In this document: positions 9,297 through 20,752 of the stretch, piece by piece | How the letters are laid out: each line of letters opens with the position of its first letter | Position numbering within the stretch: position 1 is the stretch's first letter | Assembly (NCBI GenBank): GCA_027574665.1 | Contig: CM050659.1 | Coordinates: forward strand, 24,901,001-24,965,000 | DNA from: Rhynochetos jubatus | Taxonomy: Eukaryota > Chordata > Aves > Eurypygiformes > Rhynochetidae | DNA length: 64,000 bases | Direction of reading: 5' to 3' | Notes under the pieces: model-generated | What the model saw: the letters and a program-made list of their open reading frames with translations, nothing else | What the model was told of the DNA's origin: nothing | Databases searched by the model: none | Position numbers and translations under genes: made by a program

Positions 9297-12200
9297 CTGG
9301 GTGCAGAAGTCCTCGTGGGATGTCCTTGCTTGGGTCTTGGTCGGATTTGCAGATGGAAAAAGGGATAAAGAAGAGAACTCGGTTAGCAGGGGAAGGAGGC
9401 ACTAGGGAAGACGGAATAAAAGCAATTGCTGGAGAAACTCCATCATCCCAGTGACCAGAAATAATGCCAGATTAGACCCCATCCAGCCAGAGCAGCTGAC
9501 CCCTGTGGGTGGGAGTCTTGGCTGCTAAAATTAACCATGCCTGCTCAGAAACACAAACGAAGAGGAAGACAAGCAGCCTCCTACGCCGCTTACACAGTAT
9601 TGCAGGAAGTGAGGGCACCTGCCCCTTCTCAGATAGGTGTTACTGCACCTTCTGGGGGTGGTAGTGCTGCTCACCCCCAAGACCCGACTCTTCTGCCCAG
9701 CACCTCTTAGGCCCACCCCACACGTCTCCTTCAGTTTCTGACTGTTTGAGGTAGCGGTTTTGGGGCGCCTGCTCTGTCGACGCCTGCACATCAGGGCGAT
9801 TCTGCAAAGCCTTTCGCAGGGCCCACGGAACCAGTGGACCTTTCATTCCAGTCCGTGCCATGGGAGAACTGGAGCCGCGCTGACATCCCGCTTTCCAGCG
9901 GATCCCACAGGCTGCCATACACCATCTTTCAGGGAACAGCGTAAAGGCTCCGCACAGTCCTGCTGGGAACCGTGACGAGAAAACTCTACAAGGGCTTTTC
10001 CAGAAATGCTGTATTGATAGCTGACATCGTATTCCAATTTATGTGCGAGTAGAACAGCCCCTCCTTCCCCATCCTTACCGTCGTTAACTGAACCGCTTCC
10101 TTTCCAAATCCACCGTGCCCATTCAACTCAATGCTCCGGGATATAAATCTCCCTGTGCTGTTTGCAGTTCTGACTGCTGAGCACAGTAAAAGGTCTCTCA
10201 AGCTCACCAAGGCTGCGGCGCCCCTAATAAATATCACCAGGGTGGGTTCTGCTTTGCAAAGCTCAGACAAGTGCTTTCAGGCAGGACAAGCTCAGCTGCT
10301 GCTCCACAACCGCCCGCGAAAGCCGAGGATGGCTGTAGCGCTGTCCTGGTGTGAAGTGAGCTTGTGGAAGGGGCTTCGGGAGGACCCAGACATGGTCACC
10401 AGTGGGAAGAGAGCCCACAGAGGGGGTGGGAGTTGTCAGCACCCTGCCAGTCTGTGCCCCAGGCAGGGACGGATCTTGGGTCTCCTGGTTGGAGCAGGTG
10501 AAAACATGTTTCTCAAACTATGAAACTTTACAGCTTGGAAGAGAGGGAAAATTCCTGTGCCTAGACTGAAAGCAGGACCCTTTTGGGGCTTCCCTGGGAT
10601 GTACTCTGCTCCAGGGGAGCCAGTTAGGCAGGGATTGGGGTGCCTGCCTGGGATTGGGGATGGGATTCAATCTCCACTCTGACTACACTCAGCACACTTG
10701 GGATCTGAGCCCAAACCAGCGGTACCCTGGGGGTCCTCCTCCCCAGGACCGTTCAGCCAGGGCACTCCTGGGTTGTAGCACGGTTCCCCCTGCCAAGGAC
10801 CAGGGGGACCCCAGGCCCAGCAATGCATATTTGGTGGGAGCAGGCTGTCCCCACTGCGGGAAGGCACGGCCAAGCCAACCACGAGCACAGCCACAGCTTC
10901 TCAATGCACCGCCGTGCATTCCTCATGTCTCGGGGGCTCAGGCTGGGCTTTGCAGGAACGTCTGTGCCTTCGTGTTGTTCGGAAGACTCCCCGCACAACC
11001 AGTGTGAAGCTGGACTCTTTCCCAGCGAACCAGCCTAACCAGACCTACCCTTTGCTCAGTTTCACCTTACTGTTCTTGTGAGAAAATCTCAATCAGGCTT
11101 AGCCCTTCCTGCCCCTCGTCTCCTCCAGTCTGGTCCTGAGTACCTCAGGCTGTAAACAAGCGGGTCTGGGAGGAAGCCTAAAATCTATTCCCAGTTACTG
11201 TCAAACAGGCAATAAGATAACCAAATCCCTTCAATCAATTCAGGCCTCACGAACTGCAGTTACACGTTCAGTTCTGTTAAAACAACCCCATTTTAAAGGT
11301 GTTTCTTTTCGAGTTTGTATCCTTACAGTGGCACCTCCGATACGCCTGCACCACGGGAAAGTTAAAGGGCCCATCACTTTGCTGCTCACTGTAAGCATGT
11401 TTCTACCTGCTAAAATATTCATGGTGCTTAGCAAGCTCTTGTGTTCCCTGCGCCTTTTATCTGCGCGGGCTCAAACAGCTTTTCGAACTTATCTTGCAGG
11501 TAAGCCACAGCGCGAGCCAGAGCGAAGTTACCTGCCGGCCGCTGGCGGAAACAAAAAGCGGTTTTCCATGACTTGAGGAGCTTTTAGAGAAGCGTCTCTG
11601 TACAGCGGTTGGGAAACAACCCATATCTGGCCTGTAAGCGCCCTGCCCTCGGAGATACGCAGCTGCCCAACACGGAGGGGTGCCCGCAGGCGTATGCGAT
11701 CCGAAAACCGGGGAAACCCTCAGCCCATACTCTCCCTCCTGCGTGGGCAGAGCTAATTACCTGAGGAGAGGATGGTGGGATGTCCACTTGTCACCTCGGA
11801 TAGCCAGTATAAACGACTATGGGAAGGGACTAAGCTGTGCACCGGGATGGCTGGTTAAGGAGCCTGGACAAGACAGAGCCTCCTTCCACAAAAGACCCTT
11901 TGGAGAAGCCTTGGCCAAACGGAGGACCCATAAAGTTGGCACCAGTCAGTGTGTGGAGAGAAATGTTCCCACCTCCTCACTGGGACAATCTTAGACCTTG
12001 GAGTTTACAAAGTTCTGGCACCCTCCCTGGTCTCAGCACATCCCTAATCAGCTGATTGCCAAACCTGGGACCTTCTAGCCAGAGAAACTTCTCCAACACC
12101 TGATGTTTACCTGAGCATCTGCTCCAGCTGCTGTCCTGGAGACACCTGCCCAGGGTGGATTTTGCTCTGACCTATTTGATGATGTTCCCAGCCGTGACTC

Positions 12201-13855
12201 CTGCTCAGGTGCTGGGCACCCAGCTATGTTGGGAAGGAGGGGAAGAAAGGAAGGAAGAGAATGGATAAATAACCTAAAGGAGCACAAACCTGACTCGTTG
12301 GAGACCTGGGTGCAAATCCTTGCTCTGACTTGGTTGCAGGGACTTTAGCCTTTACCCCTGCTAAGGTCCTGCCCCAGGCTACACCAGGGGCAGCTCTCTG
12401 GTGGGTGGGTGCCCTGGCCGATGCCCTCCTCTCCTCCCCACTCTGCCCACAGGATTTCAGCTCACAGGAGAGGGCAGACCCAGCTCAGAATTCCTGCCTG
12501 GGATCCTTCAGAGCCTGGGCAGCTCTCAGGGGGCAGCTTTGGGTGGCACAGACAAGTGTCTGTCACTCAGGGCTCTCTGGGGGCTTGGAGAGAGGCAGTG
12601 ACCCCTCGAGTCAGAGCTGACAGTGGGGTACCAGGGAGCAGGGCATCCCTGGAAAGCTGTGATCCATGCTCTCTGCAGCAGCGGGCTGCTCCCATCTGCG
12701 CTCCCCAACTACAGAGCCTGCTGTGGCCATTCAGCCCAGGGTAAGTGGCAGAAGAGCTCATGTGAGTAAAGATCACAGGACACGGCTCACTGGATCCTGC
12801 CCATCCCCTCCACAGTGCAGCTGCCAAGCACTGAAGAAGAAAAGCACTTCTTGCCCGTTTTGCCTTAAAATCCAGCAATGTAGTGAAAGAGAAGCATTGT
12901 TTTCTCCTCCTCAGCCCGTTTACTTCTTGCCTTCTGTGCTACCTCTCACACCTCAGGGTGCTTGAAAGCATAACCATTTCTTGCTTGTGGGGAAAACTGA
13001 GGCACGGGAACATCAAGAAGCTTATTCAGTGCCCAGCAGATGTGAAGCCAAAGCCAACATTGCTTGACCCCAAATCCTCTGAGCTTTATTCATGTTGGTG
13101 ATCAGCTGGGGAAGGGGCTTGGTGCCCGAAGGGGCCACCCCCACCCCACCTGCCCAGCTGAGGCTCATCTGGTAGCAAATAGCTTAGACACATGAAAGTG
13201 GAAATGCTGGAGTCATGACCTGGACATCAGGGAATGATTCCCAGAGAGGAGACGAGACTGAAACCCATTGCCATAACCCTGCCCAGCCTGCTCCTGTCTG
13301 AAAGGTGCCAGTGTGGGCTGGGGGGGTCAGGATTCCTCTTGCCAGGAGCCCAGGAGAGCCAACCACATCCCATGTGGAGTCCTCTCCCACCAGGGCGCGC
13401 TGCCTGCTCTCCTGGCTGTAGCAGGGCATGCTGCCTTCCAGAGCAGCTCCCCCTGCGCTCTCCTGCAAACTCAAAAAAACCCTGCCCTGCTCAAAAAAAA
13501 GACCTTTTCTGCAGATAAACACCTCTCGCAGCAAAAATGCCATGGGTGGGGGAAAGGGGAGAGAACGGCAGGTGATAACACGACATCCCCAGTTGCTTCC
13601 CTGACCCGAACCCAGCCTGGTCCGCAAGCCGAGGGACCTTCCCCCCGGCAGCAGTGCTGGGTTTCCTCCCATGCACCCTCTCCCTGCCCACCTCTCAGTC
13701 CTTGCTCAGTCAGGATCCCTTCAACGCCTCCCCAGGAGTGGGAGCCGGTGGGGTGGGATCCGAAAAACGTGCAAAAACTCACCCCGCAGCAGCAAATCAC
13801 TTTGTTTGCAAATTAGTGCACGGAGCAGCAAAGCTTTTCATTAGAGTTAAGTTAC
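9297..13855. other. EDNRB2 upstream region or putative 5' UTR intron
   Basis: About 4.5 kb with no coding exon that I can support. It contains a MIR-like remnant near 12980-13050, an MITF-type M-box match TCATGTGA at 12758-12765, and an AT-containing block at 10125-10250 that looks like regulatory DNA. The open frames here are GC-driven and lack splice context. Confidence 0.35.
12985..13055 (-). repeat. MIR/L2-like ancient repeat relic
   Basis: The sequence ggggaaaactgaggcacggg followed by a degraded 'aagaagcttattcagtgccc' resembles, in reverse, the conserved core of MIR-type SINEs (gtgcctcagtttcc and flank). It is heavily diverged and its boundaries are uncertain. Confidence 0.35.
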
Positions 13856-14057
13856 CTTCCTCCTAGCCACGACCTTGGGATGCTCCTGGGGTCGGGTTCT
13901 TCCCCTCTCACGGCTCCTTCCCGCTGCACGGGGAGCTGGGCATGTCCTGCAGGCCCTGGGACAACGTCGTAGATCCTGGAGTTTGCTTTTGTGTGGGAAT
14001 GTTTCTTCCCTCTCGTGACTTGCTCAGGTCCCTCTGCACGGAGGGGTTGGTTATATA
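13856..14057 (-). promoter_or_regulatory. EDNRB2: Candidate distal promoter and non-coding first exon of EDNRB2
   Basis: On the minus strand a TATA-like TTCTATATAACC lies at 14060-14049 (core 14057-14051). An expected start about 30 bases on (near 14025) would give an exon of about 170 bases ending at a good donor, AGGAAG|GTAACTT (GT at 13855-13854). It could splice to an acceptor near 9297, leaving a 4.5 kb intron in the 5' UTR. All of this is inferred from signals; the TATA box and donor are seen, the transcript is not. Confidence 0.3.
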
Positions 14058-17000
14058 GAAACTCGCAGGGCTCCCGCTGAGCTCCAGTCCAATAGGCGGG
14101 ACAGGGGGTAGGAGGAGGGCGAAGCCGGGGAAACGCAGGATGGCTCCGTGAAGGAGATGAAAATAATAAACAAATAAAGCTCGAGGGGGAGGGAGGGAGC
14201 TGGGGGAAGGCTGCTGACCGTGGAGCAGCGTGCCTGCTCGGTGCGTCGTAGCGACGGGCTCGGAGGAGCCCCGTGGTTGTGCTTTGGTGAAGGAAACTGC
14301 AGCCCCGACCACCTCTGGGGAAAAGAGAAATGGAAACCTTCTCTGCCCGGGGTGTGAAAGCCAACTGCTCTGCCTGGGGCTTTGGGGAAAAGCTCAGGAG
14401 CAGGGATACAGCAGGCAAGGCAGAGGGGACCTGTGGTTTCCCTCCCAGCAGCGAGGAGAGAGAATAAACGGCCCTTACTGAGGTGCTGGGGGAGGACAAG
14501 CCTCGCTTTTCCCCCTGATATGGTCTCCCCCAGCCCAGCTCTAGGTGAAGCAGGCTGGGAACACGTTTCAGACCGTGCTCTCACCCACAAGAAGTTGCAC
14601 TGGTGCCTTTTCACGTGCCGGCTCTTGTTTTCATTTTGCCGTGGTTTCTCTGCCTGCAAAGCAGCATCCGATTGCTCAAGATGCTCAGCGCTTCGTGGCT
14701 GAGCAGCCGGTGCTGCCACGGGGGTCACACCAGCCTCCCCCATCAGCCACGCATCCAGGCCGGTCTCCAGGCACGGTCCTGGCTCAAAGACTCCCCTCTG
14801 CTCTCCACCTGCCTTTGAACAGCCCATGAGCAGCGCTTGCATGAGACCGCTCCTGTCTTTCTCCAAACCGTACGAGCCCACAGACAGTTTTGCTGCTGCA
14901 CAGCCTGTGCCCTTCCCCACGGCCAAAGCCTCTCCTGCCCTCCTGGGCTCATCTGCTTGGAGAGGCAAGCTGCTTTCCTCACCGTGCTGGGGACCTGGCC
15001 GTTCCCAGGAATGGGAGGTTTATTTGGTATGCGGCAGGCTGTTTATTTTTTTAAAAGCGCCAAATCACCTTGCTCTGGGGTCCTTGATGGCTTGGAAATG
15101 TGTTGGCATGGTGCAACTATACTGAGTCAAGGCAGCTTCACTTGGATGCAGGAATCCCTTTGCCCTTTTAGCCGCGGGCGGAAAGCATCGGTTCCTACCC
15201 CTTCCCAGATGGAAGGCACCTTGAGTGGAAGGGGGTAACATTCCTCTGACAGACCAGAGGGTCATGCTGCCATCCAGAGGGACCCGAACAGGCCGAGAGG
15301 AACCTCATGAGGTTCAACACCAAGCCCTGCCCCTGGGGAGAAATAACGTAGCTCTCTTGTGGGAAGGCGTGTCACAGCCTTGCTCATCCTTACTGTCCAT
15401 CTCTGGGCTTTTCCCAGTCGTGTCATGTTATTTGTGTATTGTTTTCTCTTCAAGCCATGATTTGATGTCTAATCTCGTTTCCTACTATGGTTTTGATTAC
15501 CAGTCTTCAAAACGTAATTGCCAGTGCCCGGAAATGTCAGATAAACTGTGTCTTGCTTTCGCCTCTGTCCTTTTTTCTTACCCCTTGATTGAAACCTTTA
15601 AGATTTGGAGCGTACGCATTAAGTTATTAAAAAAATATATATTTATATCAAGTTCCAAACCCAACAAAGTCGTGCAAAGGCACCCCCATGTCCTCACTGT
15701 CCTGTAAAAGGACTTCTGCAGCAAATCTGCTGCGCCTGCACCTCTGGAGACACGCTGTGTGCCATGTGCTCGGTTTGTCTGACCCACTGCACACCGCTGA
15801 GGCCTGTGCGACGTGACAACAACGAATACGTCAATCAGTAACCGCAGTTCATCACCCCTCGGAGGCACACGAGTGACTGCGCCCACCCTGAGGCTGGGGG
15901 GGGCTGGGGCTGCGTAGCTGCACACGGGGAGAGATACTCACCGCCTTAGGGATGAAGAGGTTTCCATGGGAAACAACACTTCGGCGCTTTGCTGCCAACT
16001 CTGCCCTCACGCCGGGAAGCAGCGTGTGAATCGGGCGGGGTAACGCAGAAGCCCGTATCCATCCTGGGTTTGCAGCCCCAGCTAATACCCTTCCTCCTGG
16101 ACGATCAGGAGGCTGCTGGGTTTGGATCCCCATGCGCCTTACTCTGATCCTTGTGAGCTTCGGCCTTGAGCAGGTGCCCGCACAGTGTCTTTGTGGGACC
16201 TGTTTGCTGATTGTGGAGCACGGATATTTCTGCGGCTCGCAGCTGGAAGTGGTAGGCTGGATTCCAGCTGTTTCCAGCCCCCTTGGTCACCTTAAAATAC
16301 GTTCTCATAGATCTTTGACTGTTTAGTACCCTGAGGAGGATTTTGCAAGAACTTACACCTACTCTTTTCTTAAGGTAACACAAGAAATGGATAGATTAAC
16401 TCACAGCAGTAAAACATCTGGACACATTTCCTTTGCTGATATTCCTTTGGTTTTGAGATCTCTTCAGACTTTACACTCTTGCCTCCGAAATCATGGGCTT
16501 TCTCTTTTCCTGTGTCTCATGGCTTTACATCTCCCTCTCAGCTGCTCCCTAGCTAAAGAAGAGCCCCTCTGTTGGGAAGGCATGCCCTTCTTCTCCCAGT
16601 GCTGCCCGAGCACCCTTTGTCCAGGCGGATTTTGTGACTTCCTAAGATCCTGGAGTAGAATCTGGTTTCTTTGACCAGCGTCTGGGGCAGTTCCAAGCTT
16701 TCAAACCTTGCAATTCCCAGATTAGAAGTGATCAGACCAGGGTTATCATAGTTATTTCTGGTCTGTTCTTTGAAAAATGAGGTGTAAGTGGTTGTGCTTC
16801 CACCCGTGCTTCCTCCTTTCCACGGAGTTTAATCTCAGTTTTGATCAAATGTTTCAAAAGGACAAACATCTCTGACATAACAGCTTTTCCACTGCATTTC
16901 CAGCAACGCAGCAGAGAGGAAAAACCCAAACCAGTGTCACCAGTAACAGGAGGGCGAGCAGAGCTCAGCCACTGCCTGCGCTGGCTGGAGCCGGCCGGCT

Positions 17001-17605
17001 GGTGGGTCAGTGCAGGGGTACGTGCCTGTCTGCACCCAGAAATAACCCTGGCACGCACTCCTGTGGTGGGAGCACGTAGGGGTGGGAGCAGAATGCAGTA
17101 AGAAGCCAGGGTTAGTTTGTCACATTATTCCTGGGACAAGTTTGTTGTTCTCCAGGGAGAAGATCCAGCCAGGCCGCGATAACGTCTGCGTGCAGCGGCT
17201 GCTTCCAGCCTTGTCAGCAGGAGGATTAAGGGGTTTGATGTCAAGCTTCAGAGAGGTCATAAAATCAATGCTAATTCCTAAACTCCCTGCAGACTCCTCA
17301 GGTCAGCTCAGTCCATCCGTAAGGGTTCGTCCATAAGGCTGCGCCAAACTCCGAGGAGGACTCCCGACTTGACTGCAGCGTCAGCAGCCCACCTCCCGGC
17401 ACAAGCTGGGGACCCTCTCCAACCTGTAAGATGAGCTTTTTCAAAGATACCTTGGAGGCTCAGACAAAAAAATCCCCTGGAATGTGCAAGTAAATCCCTT
17501 CTGTGGCTCTGAGAAACTTTGTTGTGGTCTTGATGTGGATCTTAGTCTTTAAAAAGTGAGGAGGCTGAAAGACCGATCAAGTCTCCTTTGGGAACTGAGA
17601 AATAG
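14058..17605. other. Gene-poor upstream region
   Basis: No supported coding exon. A 305-codon open frame (14051-14968, minus) overlaps the candidate promoter; its Pro/Ser/Ala/Arg-rich translation shows no recognisable domain. An AT-rich strip with TATATATTTATA lies near 15628-15650. I see no full repeat in this stretch. Confidence 0.35.
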
Positions 17606-17642
17606 AACCACAGAATCATGGAATCACAGAATGGTTTGGCCT
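17606..17642 (-). repeat. CR1 LINE 3' end fragment
   Basis: Only the terminal part of a CR1 is left: ccacagaatcatggaatcacagaatggtttgg is the reverse complement of the CR1 3' tail (ccaaaccattctgtgattctatgattctgtgg). Confidence 0.7.
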
Positions 17643-18913
17643 TTGCGTGTTTCTGCCCCGCTGCACACTGGCACTCCCCAGCAAGTTCGGGAAATACGCA
17701 CCTCAGACAGCTCATGTCTAGGGCAGAAGTCAGGGTGTAGCGGTCGATGCCTCCTTTAACCCTTCGGCTTGTTCGGAGGGCTGCAGCTTTTCCTTGGCTC
17801 TTCCCAGAGCGCACACGTCCGCATGGCACCTCTCCTCCCAGCCCCACCCAGGAGGTATCCTGCAGCCCTATTCTGGGACAGTCATGTTTCTGCATGTGAC
17901 AGGGGGATGAATGGGACTTTCTGTTCTGCTGGAGATAAAGGGCCGCTCCAGCCCCCTTCGGAGACCCCCAGGAAAACAGCAATCTTCTTTTATGGTCCAC
18001 TGGTGCCCTTGAAACACAATCCAGTTTCGAGGCTGATGTTAAGGGTCACTTAAATAACCCAGATGAAGGAACCACTTCTGAATTAAACTGCAGTACAATC
18101 CAGCAGCAACCAGCAGTGCAGCATCGTGCGGGCAAGCAGCAGCTGCGTGGGGTCCGTTTTGCACAGCCTGCCCTGCCATATTAAAGATGACATGTCAAGT
18201 ATAATTAATTGGGCAGGTTTCCATGCAAGCAGCACCGAAGGTGGCTCGGCAAGATCGGCCAGTCCTGTGCATGGGAGCTCAAAGGAGCTGTAGCCCAGAA
18301 AAACATGGACGATGGGAAGGAGACTGATGCATCGTCTTCACGCCACCTGTAAGCCTGGTGGGTTGATTTGCAGCCTGGAGCTAAGTTTCATGTGGAAATC
18401 AGGCATACCCTCAAGTCCTCGAGCGAGCATCTGGATGAGATCCTGCTAAAGGCCGTCATCTCTCTGTCAGTGTCTCCTGCTAACGCTTCAGTCATATTTG
18501 TTGGGAAGAAAGACAGACCTGTGTGTGTTCGCAGGAGGGAAGAGCACACAGCTTTTGCTGTTAACTTAGGGAGCTGCTGGGGGGATGCGCTCTGGAAACT
18601 TACCTCTGCAGCTAAACTGTAACGGCTTCTGCAATTTATTTCCTATGCAGGGAGCGAAGGTGTGGGGAAATCCTGTTTTTGTGCTGAGTGTAGCTGTCTC
18701 AAGTACCTGCTTCACCTCTTTGATTTGTTCAAGACTCATCCTCTTACATCCTTTTGTTCCTCTCAGCGTAGGCTTTGGATCACCTCGTGCCCATCTACAC
18801 CAAGAGCCTTCTGCTCTTTCCTGTTCCCACCTGACGTATTCCTGTCCATACGATACTTCGAATATCAGAAGAGAAAGGGCTAATAGGTAAAACCTAAGAA
18901 GCATGAATTTCTC
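17643..18913. other. Intergenic, with an AT-rich homeodomain-type core
   Basis: No gene seen. A block around 18180-18235 (gacatgtcaagtataattaattgggcagg) has TAATTAATT cores in otherwise GC-moderate DNA and may be regulatory. Confidence 0.3.
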
Positions 18914-19228
18914 AGATCACAGAATCACAGAAGGGTTTGGGTTGGAAGGCACCTTGCAGCCCCCCCAGTGCCACCCCCTGCCATGGACAGGGACACCTTC
19001 CACTAGCCCAGGGTGCTCCCAGCCTCATCCAGCCTGGCCTTGGACACTCCCAGGGATGGGGCATCCACAGCTTCTCTGGGCAACCTGACCCTGTATCACT
19101 CCCCTCCTCCAGAAAGAATTCCTTCCTGATGTCCCATCTCAATCTCCCTCTTTCCATTTAAACTTGTTACCCCTTGTCCTGCCGCTCCCTGCCCTTGGGA
19201 AAAGCCCCCCCCCCAGCTTTCCTGTAGG
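18914..19228 (-). mobile_element. CR1 LINE, 5'-truncated copy
   Basis: In reverse orientation it runs from the 3' tail (cagatcacagaatcacagaagggtttgggttgg) through the hallmark 'ccatggacagggacacctt', 'ggcattggagtgtcc'-type core and 'aaagccccccccccagctttcctgtag'. No reverse transcriptase sequence is left, so it is a dead-on-arrival insertion. It closely matches the plus-strand copies at 31035 and 59322. Confidence 0.9.
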
Positions 19229-20045
19229 CGAAGATCATAGCCAAGACCTTGTGAAAGGATGTAGCCCAAAGAGTGCTGCGATGGTGGAAGAGGTCAGCCC
19301 GCCATGAAGTGATTGGCAACCAAGTGTCGGGCCGTTTGTGCGCTCTGTCCTTGACCAGTGACTTTAGGTCCAACATTCCCAGTCTGAGATACTCATAGGA
19401 AGTATTTCTCCAGATCTCAGACCTCAAATGGGGCTTGTTCGTGGCCTTTGATCTGCAGCCCTCCTGCTCATCTTGGAGTAAGTCACCCCAGGCTTTGCCT
19501 GGGAGCTGACTTCTAACTTTTTAAAGCTGCAACACCAAAGTACAGCCAAGTCCCATGATACTGTGTCACAGCAAGAAATCGGCTTACTGGTGCGATCAGC
19601 GTATCTCTGTGGTCTGGAGAGAGGCACAGATTAGGGCACCCATCCCTCATAGCTCTGCCAGCTGTGGGAACATGTTGGTGGCTCCCTAGTCAAAGCCACT
19701 GGAGCAGGACTCCTTAACGCATTATAAACAAAAATAATCGCTTCTGCCTCCAGCCTGAATCACTGGGTTTAACCTGCAGACAAGTACGTTTGGAACGGCC
19801 CCACAGAGTCAGTTGTGCACTGCGTCTTGGTGTGTGACCATATGAGAGGAATCGGATCAGGTACAGTCATTCCAGCAGAGAAATAACTGCCAGAATCATC
19901 TGTGAGGTTCATCTTACACCCCCCTGAAGTGGACCCATTCACCCTCCTGCAAAATGAATGCAGCTGTTTACCCTGAAATGTATTCAGGTGGCTGTCAGGC
20001 CCTAATTGGTGTTAATGGTCCTGAGCAACCTCACCTGAGACCTCC

Positions 20046-20061
20046 CCACCCACCCACCCAC
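20046..20061. repeat. (CCCA)n simple repeat
   Basis: About four copies of ACCC (cccacccacccacccacg). Short and probably unremarkable. Confidence 0.7.
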
Positions 20062-20727
20062 GGGCCCTATTTCAGTTCAGCTGCAGCAGCCCTGCTCTCT
20101 CCTAGCTATGCCTGTGCTTAGCTGTGGGCTCTGTTGAGCCGTGCCCTGACCCGCGGGATGGCTTGGTCTCAAGATGTGCCTTGTCAGCATGAGCTTACCC
20201 AAGGATTTCAAACTCCTGGTTGAAGCTGGCTGCCTTCTCCGGCCCTGCTCACCTTGCTCAGGTACTGTGGGACAGGCCCTGGGTAGCCCCTTGGCTCCAG
20301 GCCCTTGAGGGAGCTGCTGGCCTTTGTGTTGCCCTGATGATGGGATGGCGCCCTGTGGTGGAGGAGGGATGCTTCTAGGAACAGGGATGGGGAGGAGGAT
20401 TTTGGGTTGGGGTGAGGGAACCTGTCTCCAGGGGGAGAAGCTACATCCAAGTTGGCCTCCTGAGCTCACCTGGATGAAGCAATGGGAATCCACCACAGTG
20501 GCCATCCCAGTGCCTGTTCCAGCTCCTTTGCATTGTCTCTTCTCTCCCATTTTCTTTGCCCTCCTGCCCCGTCGCAGTGCCCTGGTTGCCTCCGTGTGCC
20601 TTCCCACAGATCCTGCCCTCCCTCTGTACCTCCAGCCTTGACTCTGCTCCCATGCTCCACTCAGGATGGGGAAAACAGGGTGCTCCTGAGAAGCAACGTA
20701 ATTCAGCCAACACTGCTTTGGGCCTGA

Positions 20728-20752
20728 CTGTAATTAATCATGCTAATTAGCC
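20728..20752. promoter_or_regulatory. Paired TAATTA homeodomain sites
   Basis: The string taattaatcatgctaattag holds two TAATTA-type homeodomain sites about 11 bases apart, in surroundings that are otherwise GC-moderate. The minus-strand version contains CTAATTAGCAT, also found on the plus strand at 40929-40939. Binding is not shown, only the motifs. Confidence 0.3.
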
